A stretch of 64,000 bases of DNA from Streptomyces olivaceus (GTDB taxonomy: Bacteria; Actinomycetota; Actinomycetes; Streptomycetales; Streptomycetaceae). The stretch lies in contig NZ_JOFH01000003.1 in assembly GCF_000721235.1 (NCBI RefSeq), forward strand, positions 248,001 through 312,000, given 5' to 3'. Shown here piece by piece: positions 59,633 through 64,000 of this stretch (within the stretch, counting starts at the first letter, position 1; each line of letters starts with the position of its first letter). The position numbers were made by a program, and so were the translations under genes. The notes beneath the pieces were generated by a model. It saw only the letters and a program-made list of their open reading frames with translations. It was not told the DNA's origin and searched no databases.

Positions 59633-60421
59633 TTAGCCGGACAGCCTTTCCGTGTCGTCGGAGTCACCGACGTCGGTGACATCGCTTACGTCGCTTACGT
59701 CGCTTACGCGGGTGACGTCGCCGACGCGGCGCTGGTCCCGGTGCGCCTGGTCGAGCAGGGCGCGCATCGCGGCCTCCGCCGCGTCCGGATCGCGGTCGCG
59801 GACGGCGTCCAGGACCGCCCGGTGCGCCGGTACCGGGTCGCCGCTGTGCGGGGAGCTGTGCACGATGCGGTCGCGGTGGGCGAGTCCGGACTCCAGCACC
59901 GCCCGCATGCGTTCGAGGAGTTCGTTGTGGGTGGCGGCGAGCAGGGCCCGGTGGAAGGCGAGGTCGGCGTCCACGGCGCGGGCCGGGCCCGCGTCCCGCT
60001 CCGCCATCGCGGCCAGCGCGGCGTCCAGCGCGGCGAGGTCGGCGTCGGTGCGGCGGGCGGCGGCGAGCCGGACGGCGGCCGGTTCGACGATCGCCCGCAT
60101 CTCGGCGAGGTCGTGCAGCAGCGCCTGGTCGCGGCCGTTGCCGTCGGCACCCTCGAACCGCCAGCGCAGGACGTCGGCGTCGAGCAGGTTCCAGTCGGCG
60201 CGGGAGCGGACGAAGGTGCCGCGCTTCTGACGGGCGTCGATCATCCCCTTGGCGGCCAGCACCTTCAGCGACTCGCGCAGCGCGGTCAGGCTCACGTCCA
60301 GCTCGCTCCGGAGTGCGACCAGGTCGAGCGTGGCACCCTCGGGGATCCGTCCGCCGAGGATGCGGCGGGCGAGGGCTTCCACGGTCTGGCCGTGCACGCC
60401 GCGGCGGGCGTAGGGAGTCAT
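59633..60421 (-). CDS. GntR-family (FadR/FCD) regulator of the galactonate locus
   Basis: A 262-residue regulator. The winged helix-turn-helix (LRSELDVSLTALRESLKVLAAKG, about 38-60) is followed by the all-helical FCD ligand domain with metal-binding Asp/His (LAFHRALLAAT and later HRAVLDAV). The C-terminus has a short SDV/TDV repeat from 9-bp units (GTCGCTTAC in the plus strand). DgoR-type regulators sense galactonate. It leads the operon with the dehydratase remnant, aldolase and kinase. ATG 60421. Confidence 0.88.
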   Translation of the reverse strand: MTPYARRGVHGQTVEALARRILGGRIPEGATLDLVALRSELDVSLTALRESLKVLAAKGMIDARQKRGTFVRSRADWNLLDADVLRWRFEGADGNGRDQALLHDLAEMRAIVEPAAVRLAAARRTDADLAALDAALAAMAERDAGPARAVDADLAFHRALLAATHNELLERMRAVLESGLAHRDRIVHSSPHSGDPVPAHRAVLDAVRDRDPDAAEAAMRALLDQAHRDQRRVGDVTRVSDVSDVSDVTDVGDSDDTERLSG

Positions 60422-60456
60422 GCCGCTGACCCTCCCCCGGCCGGGAACCCCTCGTC

Positions 60457-60477
60457 AATATTTATTACTAATTTATT
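60457..60477. promoter_or_regulatory. AT-rich element upstream of the GntR gene
   Basis: Twenty-one bases that are almost all A/T, containing two AATAAAT copies on the minus strand and a TTA/TAA-ended inverted repeat. It lies 36-56 bp before the regulator start and is likely its promoter or operator. Confidence 0.4.
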
Positions 60478-60651
60478 CTCATCACTTCAAAGAGGGCTTC
60501 CACGAATCCCCATCCTCGACGGCGGCACGCCCTTCCCTCCTGGCCCCATCCCGTCGGCAGCCGTCACTTTTCCCTCTGGGAGCAGGGGCGTCCGGCTCGT
60601 ACGTTCGGAACCTGTCCACTCCACACCGAACCACCCCCGGAGGGTCTCTCC

Positions 60652-61356
60652 ATGCATGCCCAGATCATCCTGTTCGACGGCTTCGACCCGCTCGACGTCG
60701 TCGCCCCCTACGAGGTGCTGACCGCCGGCGGCACCGCCTCGGGGGGCGCGGTGACGGTGGAGCTGGTCTCCGCCGAGGGGCCGCGCGAGGTGGTGAGCGG
60801 CACCGGCGGGCTGGCCCTGCGCGCCACGGCCGCCCTCGCCCCGGACCGCCCCGGCCTGATCGTGATCCCCGGCGCGTCCGGGCGGGTGGGGGACCCCGCC
60901 GACGCCCCCACCGACGCCCCCGCCGACGGTGCCGGGACACCGGGATCCACGGGAGCGGACGAGTCCATTCCCGTACTGCTGGGCCGCACCCTGAACACCC
61001 GTCTGCCCGCGCTGCTCAAGGAGGCGATGGTCCATCCCGAGGTGGTGGTCGCGGGCGTCTGCGGCGGCTCACTCGTCCTGGCCATGGCCGGGCTCCTGGC
61101 GGGGCGCCGTGCCACGACCCACCACATGGGCCTGGACACGCTCGACGCCACCGGCGTGCACGCGGTGCGCGCCCGCGTGGTGGACGACGGCGACCTCGTC
61201 ACCGGGGCCGGCGTCACCTCCGGCCTCGACCTCGCCCTCTACCTGCTGGAACGGGAGGTGGGCCCGCGCATCGCGCACGCCGTGGAGGAGCTCTTCGCCC
61301 ATGAGCGCCGCGGCACCGTCTGGCGCGCCGAGGGCCCCGAACCCGCCCCGTTCTGA
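60652..61356 (+). CDS. DJ-1/PfpI-family protein
   Basis: A 234-residue class I glutamine amidotransferase-like protein. The start is IILFDGFDPLDVVAPYEVL, the nucleophile elbow VAGVCGGSLVLAMAGLL holds the conserved Cys, and HHMGLDTL follows. The sequence is close to isonitrile hydratase and ThiJ/PfpI groups, which include chaperones, hydratases and glyoxalases. An Asp/Ala/Pro-rich insert (about 83-100) is a loop. ATG 60652 with GGAGGG upstream. Confidence 0.86.
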   Translation: MHAQIILFDGFDPLDVVAPYEVLTAGGTASGGAVTVELVSAEGPREVVSGTGGLALRATAALAPDRPGLIVIPGASGRVGDPADAPTDAPADGAGTPGSTGADESIPVLLGRTLNTRLPALLKEAMVHPEVVVAGVCGGSLVLAMAGLLAGRRATTHHMGLDTLDATGVHAVRARVVDDGDLVTGAGVTSGLDLALYLLEREVGPRIAHAVEELFAHERRGTVWRAEGPEPAPF

Positions 61357-61472
61357 CACCCGCCCGTGAAGACTCCGGGCACCTTCCGACCTCAATCCCC
61401 TTTGTGGTGTTTCACCCTTTTCCTCACTGGTGACTCGAACGGCGGACATCCACATGCGACGAGGTGAGAAAC

Positions 61473-61874
61473 ATGCTGGTGCTGGGTCTCCTGCTCATGG
61501 CGGGCGCCGCCGCCTTCGCGGGCCTGCTGATCGCGTACAACCTGTCCGGCGGTCCGGACTACACGGTGACTCTCCTGGGGAGCGATCCATTCACGATCAG
61601 TACGCTCGGAGCCTTCCTCGGCGGTATCGCCCTGACCTTGATCTTCGGCCTGGGCATGTGGATGCTCCTGGCCGGAACGGTACTGGCGCGCCACCGCAGC
61701 AAGAAGCGCCGCAGGGACCGGGAGTCCGCCAAGCAGGCCGCGACGGAGCGTGACGTACTGGCCGGCCGGCTGGAGGACGGCGGCTCGACCACCGACGCGG
61801 GGAGCGAGGCCGCCGGGCACCGTCGGCCGGCGGCCCACCGGCCGGGGTGGCTGCGGCCGCACGGCCACCACTGA
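61473..61874 (+). CDS. Small membrane protein with two helices (LapA-like layout)
   Basis: A 133-residue protein. Two hydrophobic helices (about 2-23 and 43-72) are separated by a short extracytoplasmic loop with GGPDYTVTLLG; a basic stretch (RHRSKKRRRDRESAK) and a His/Pro tail follow in the cytoplasm. The layout is that of DUF1049/LapA proteins but the match is weak. ATG 61473 was chosen because GAGG (61461-61464) is well spaced for it; a GTG at 61464 is within the ribosome site. Confidence 0.72.
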   Translation: MLVLGLLLMAGAAAFAGLLIAYNLSGGPDYTVTLLGSDPFTISTLGAFLGGIALTLIFGLGMWMLLAGTVLARHRSKKRRRDRESAKQAATERDVLAGRLEDGGSTTDAGSEAAGHRRPAAHRPGWLRPHGHH

Positions 61875-61890
61875 GGACGGGAAGGGCGGT

Positions 61891-61926
61891 CGGTGCCGCG
61901 ATCCGCGCAAGCGGATCGCGGCACCG
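61891..61926. terminator. Perfect 16-bp stem with GCAA loop
   Basis: CGGTGCCGCGATCCGC (61891-61906) and its exact complement (61911-61926) flank a GCAA tetraloop. It sits between the stops of convergent genes and should terminate both. Confidence 0.75.
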
Positions 61927-61965
61927 CCGCCTGCCACGGGCCGCAGCCGGGGAGCCCCCGCGCAA

Positions 61966-64000
61966 TCAGCCGCCGAGGCCGGGAAGGTCGCGGAGCTGCC
62001 TGCGGGAGCCGATGCCGAGCTTGCGGAAGATGTTGCGCAGGTGGGCGTCGACGGTGCGCGGGGAGAGGAAGAGCCGGGCGGCGACCTCCTTGGAGGTGGC
62101 GCCGGTGCCGACCAGCCGGGCGATGCAGACCTCCTGCTCGGTGAGCCCGACGAGGCCGGGCCCGGAGCGGGTGCGGGCGGGTTCGCCCGCGGCACGCAGT
62201 TCCCCGGCGGCCCGCCGGGCGAACGCCTCGGCGCCGACGTCGGTCAGCATCTCGTGGGCGAGCCGCAGCTGTTGACGGCACTCCCGGCCACGCCGCGCCC
62301 GGCGCAGCCACTGCCCGTACAGGAGGCGGGCCCTGGCCCGGTACGGGACCAGCGGGCTCTCGTCGAGGTGTTCGACGGCCTGGCGGTAGTCGTCCTCGAC
62401 GCCGGTCACCAGGCCCCGCGCGTACGCGGCGATGCCGAGACCCGTGGGAGTGCCGACGGCGTCGGTGCGCTCGGTCAGCGAGGCGAGGGCGGTGACGGCG
62501 GTCGCGTGCTCGCCGCAGCGGACGGCCGCCTCGATCAGCTCGGGCAGGGAGAAGCCCGCGAGGAAGAGGTCGCCGTCGGCCACGGCCTGCCGGGCCGCGT
62601 CCAGCGCGGTCGGATGGTCGCCGAGGGCGTTGTGCAGCAGCGCCTTCGCCCAGTGCGTGTTGGCGATCAGCTGTCCGGCGCCCGTCGCCCGCGCCGCGGC
62701 GGTGACCGACGCGAAGAGCGGCAGCGCCTCCTCCCGGCGGCCGCGCATCGCGGCAAGTTGCAGCCGGTGATAGGTCACCGGGTGGCCGTCCGTGGCGTCG
62801 GCGATCGCCTCCTCCTCGGCGATCGCCGCCATCGCCCGTCCGAGGTCGCCGGTGAGGACGGCGTAGGACGCCGATTGGGCGAGTCCCAGGCGCAGCAGGT
62901 GCGGCGATCCGGCGTCACGGCCGGCGCGCACCAGCCACTCGGCGATGGTCGCGTGGGTGTGCGGATCCCACAGTTCACCGGCGAGCATGGCGGCGAGCGC
63001 GGGACGGCGGGTCCACAGGGGGGTGGTGTCGCCGTCGAGGACGCTGCGCATCAGCGGGTATGCGGCCCGGTGCCCGTCCGCGGCCAGCCGGATCAACGCG
63101 TCCAGGACGTCGGGGCTGGTCGACGGCGGTGCGGACCGCGCCTCGGCCAGCACCCTGTCCATCACACCGGTGGCCCGGCCCACGACCAGGCTCATCTCCA
63201 CCGCGTCAAGGAAGCAGTCGCGGGACCTTTCGGGGTCGAGGTCCGCCAGGTGCCGCGCGGCGCGCAGCACGAAGGCGGGGCCCCTCTCGTCGGTGCGCCG
63301 CAGGAAGGCGAGCCGGCCCCTCAACAGGTCGACGCGGGCCTGCCGGCCGGTGTCCGGCGCGGTGTCCTCGACGGTGGTCAGGAGCCGTGCCGCCGCGTCG
63401 ACGGCGCCCGCGTCGGCGTGGGCCCGCACGGCGGTGAGCGTCCGTTCGGCCCGTTCGCCGGCGCCCGGCGACAGGGCCGCCGCGCGTTCGAGGAAGGCCG
63501 CCGCGGCCGCCGTTCCGCCCCGCGAGCGGGCCCGGGCCGCGGATCGTTCCAGTTCCGCGGCGACCTCCTCGTCGGGGCCCGTGCAGGCCTGGGCCCGGTG
63601 CCAGGCCCGCCGGTCGGGGTCGGCGGCCGGGTCGGTGACCTCGGCCAGCACCCGGTGGGCCAGCCGGCACAGCCGGGCGTCCGCCGCCCGGTAGACCGCG
63701 GACCTGGCCAGCGGGTGGCAGAAGCGGACGCGGGTGCCGAAGTCGATCAGCCCGGTGGCGGTCGCCGCCGCGCCTGCCTCCTCCGGGTCGATCCCCAGGC
63801 GCCCCGCGGCGGGCCACAGCAGGCCCGGGTCACCCGTCGGGTCGGCGCTCGCGACGGTCAGCAGCAGTCGCGCGCCCTCGGGCAGACCGACCAGGCGGGA
63901 CCGGTAACCGCGTTCGATCCGCGTGGGCACCGACGCGGTGTCCGGCGGCGCGAACCCGCCGGCCCGGGGCAGTTCGAGCAGGGCCAGGGGGTTGCCGCCC
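61966..64000 (-). CDS. Large LuxR-family ATPase regulator (LAL-type), N-terminus outside
   Basis: 678 residues are inside the window and the frame continues past base 64000. The visible part begins GNPLALLELPR, a motif that follows the P-loop ATPase core in LAL (MalT-like) regulators. A long helical, TPR-like middle follows, and a C-terminal LuxR helix-turn-helix (LTEQEVCIARLVGTGATSKE, then SPRTVDAHLRNIFRKLGIGS). Such proteins act as large ATP-dependent activators. The Walker A site and promoter lie outside. A methionine at 63930 is an internal codon, not the start. Confidence 0.88.
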   Translation of the reverse strand, partial: GGNPLALLELPRAGGFAPPDTASVPTRIERGYRSRLVGLPEGARLLLTVASADPTGDPGLLWPAAGRLGIDPEEAGAAATATGLIDFGTRVRFCHPLARSAVYRAADARLCRLAHRVLAEVTDPAADPDRRAWHRAQACTGPDEEVAAELERSAARARSRGGTAAAAAFLERAAALSPGAGERAERTLTAVRAHADAGAVDAAARLLTTVEDTAPDTGRQARVDLLRGRLAFLRRTDERGPAFVLRAARHLADLDPERSRDCFLDAVEMSLVVGRATGVMDRVLAEARSAPPSTSPDVLDALIRLAADGHRAAYPLMRSVLDGDTTPLWTRRPALAAMLAGELWDPHTHATIAEWLVRAGRDAGSPHLLRLGLAQSASYAVLTGDLGRAMAAIAEEEAIADATDGHPVTYHRLQLAAMRGRREEALPLFASVTAAARATGAGQLIANTHWAKALLHNALGDHPTALDAARQAVADGDLFLAGFSLPELIEAAVRCGEHATAVTALASLTERTDAVGTPTGLGIAAYARGLVTGVEDDYRQAVEHLDESPLVPYRARARLLYGQWLRRARRGRECRQQLRLAHEMLTDVGAEAFARRAAGELRAAGEPARTRSGPGLVGLTEQEVCIARLVGTGATSKEVAARLFLSPRTVDAHLRNIFRKLGIGSRRQLRDLPGLGG

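Noticed and set aside
63930..63932. Start of the LuxR-family regulator inside the window
   Set aside because: The same frame continues with homologous sequence (GNPLALLELPR) to the window edge, so the true start is outside.
1..64000. tRNA or rRNA genes, CRISPR arrays, insertion sequences, integrase or attachment sites
   Set aside because: I looked for repeat-spacer patterns, transposase motifs and tRNA-like clover leaves and saw none; a tool-based scan was not possible.
1..64000. Many long open frames on the strand opposite to, or out of frame with, the listed genes
   Set aside because: They are arginine-, proline- or alanine-rich products of very high GC content, lack ribosome sites and recognisable domains, and overlap well-supported genes.

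Overview
This 64 kb window is a piece of a Streptomyces-type actinobacterial chromosome. The base composition is uniformly very GC-rich, third codon positions are almost all G or C, many genes start with GTG and some with TTG, strong GGAGG-type ribosome sites are common, and the families present (Tat-exported PhoD, a streptogrisin-type protease, a CYP102B-like P450, ROK, LacI and LuxR-ATPase regulators, DUF2470 with a DmdR-type iron box) are typical of that genus. From memory, the order from the P450 through the rhamnose and lactate genes resembles the SCO0801-SCO0820 part of S. coelicolor; this was not checked. I see no rRNA, tRNA, CRISPR array, insertion sequence or prophage.

Layout. 1-13.7 kb: the end of a medium-chain oxidoreductase, a STAS anti-anti-sigma protein, DUF4230 and VanZ membrane proteins, a secreted GH16 beta-glucanase with a ricin-type lectin domain, a PHP protein with an HhH domain, a HAD hydrolase, two FUSC-type membrane proteins, an epimerase, and a ROK repressor divergent from an FBP/FusB-like protein. 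13.8-20.7 kb: an exported lactonase-like propeller, an iron-box DUF2470 protein, a TetR/CYP102B-like pair, a protein combining a cysteine-rich N-terminus with pentapeptide repeats, a PIG-L remnant and a proline iminopeptidase. 21-32.3 kb: a complete L-rhamnose regulon, with LacI repressor, mutarotase and ABC importer on the minus strand and isomerase, bifunctional aldolase-dehydrogenase and kinase on the plus strand. The shared 284 bp gap carries two LacI-type operators, each just downstream of a recognisable promoter. 32.4-35.3 kb: lutABC for L-lactate oxidation, preceded by a LutR-type box. This fits with rhamnose breakdown, whose C3 product can become lactate.

35.3-41 kb: a PLP ammonia-lyase with its YheO-like regulator, PhoD phosphodiesterase/phosphatase and a streptogrisin-like protease. 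41.1-45.0 kb: the least understood part, a tightly coupled five-gene minus-strand operon. It holds a 61-residue peptide, a 235-residue protein of no known family, two paralogous helical proteins of about 310 residues and a serine beta-lactamase-fold hydrolase, with an AT-rich promoter region in front. It looks like a peptide-modification (RiPP-like) cassette and is my main candidate for an undescribed system. 45.1-57.4 kb: housekeeping and stress genes (methyltransferase, MscS channel, PPOX protein, MMPL transporter with MarR regulator, photolyase, DUF3140/DUF2945 cluster, thioesterase, membrane proteins). 57.5-60.4 kb: a galactonate-type locus (GntR regulator, KDPG aldolase, sugar-acid kinase) whose dehydratase gene has been reduced by an internal deletion. 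60.6-64 kb: a DJ-1/PfpI protein, a small membrane protein and the C-terminal part of a large LuxR-family ATPase regulator that runs off the end.
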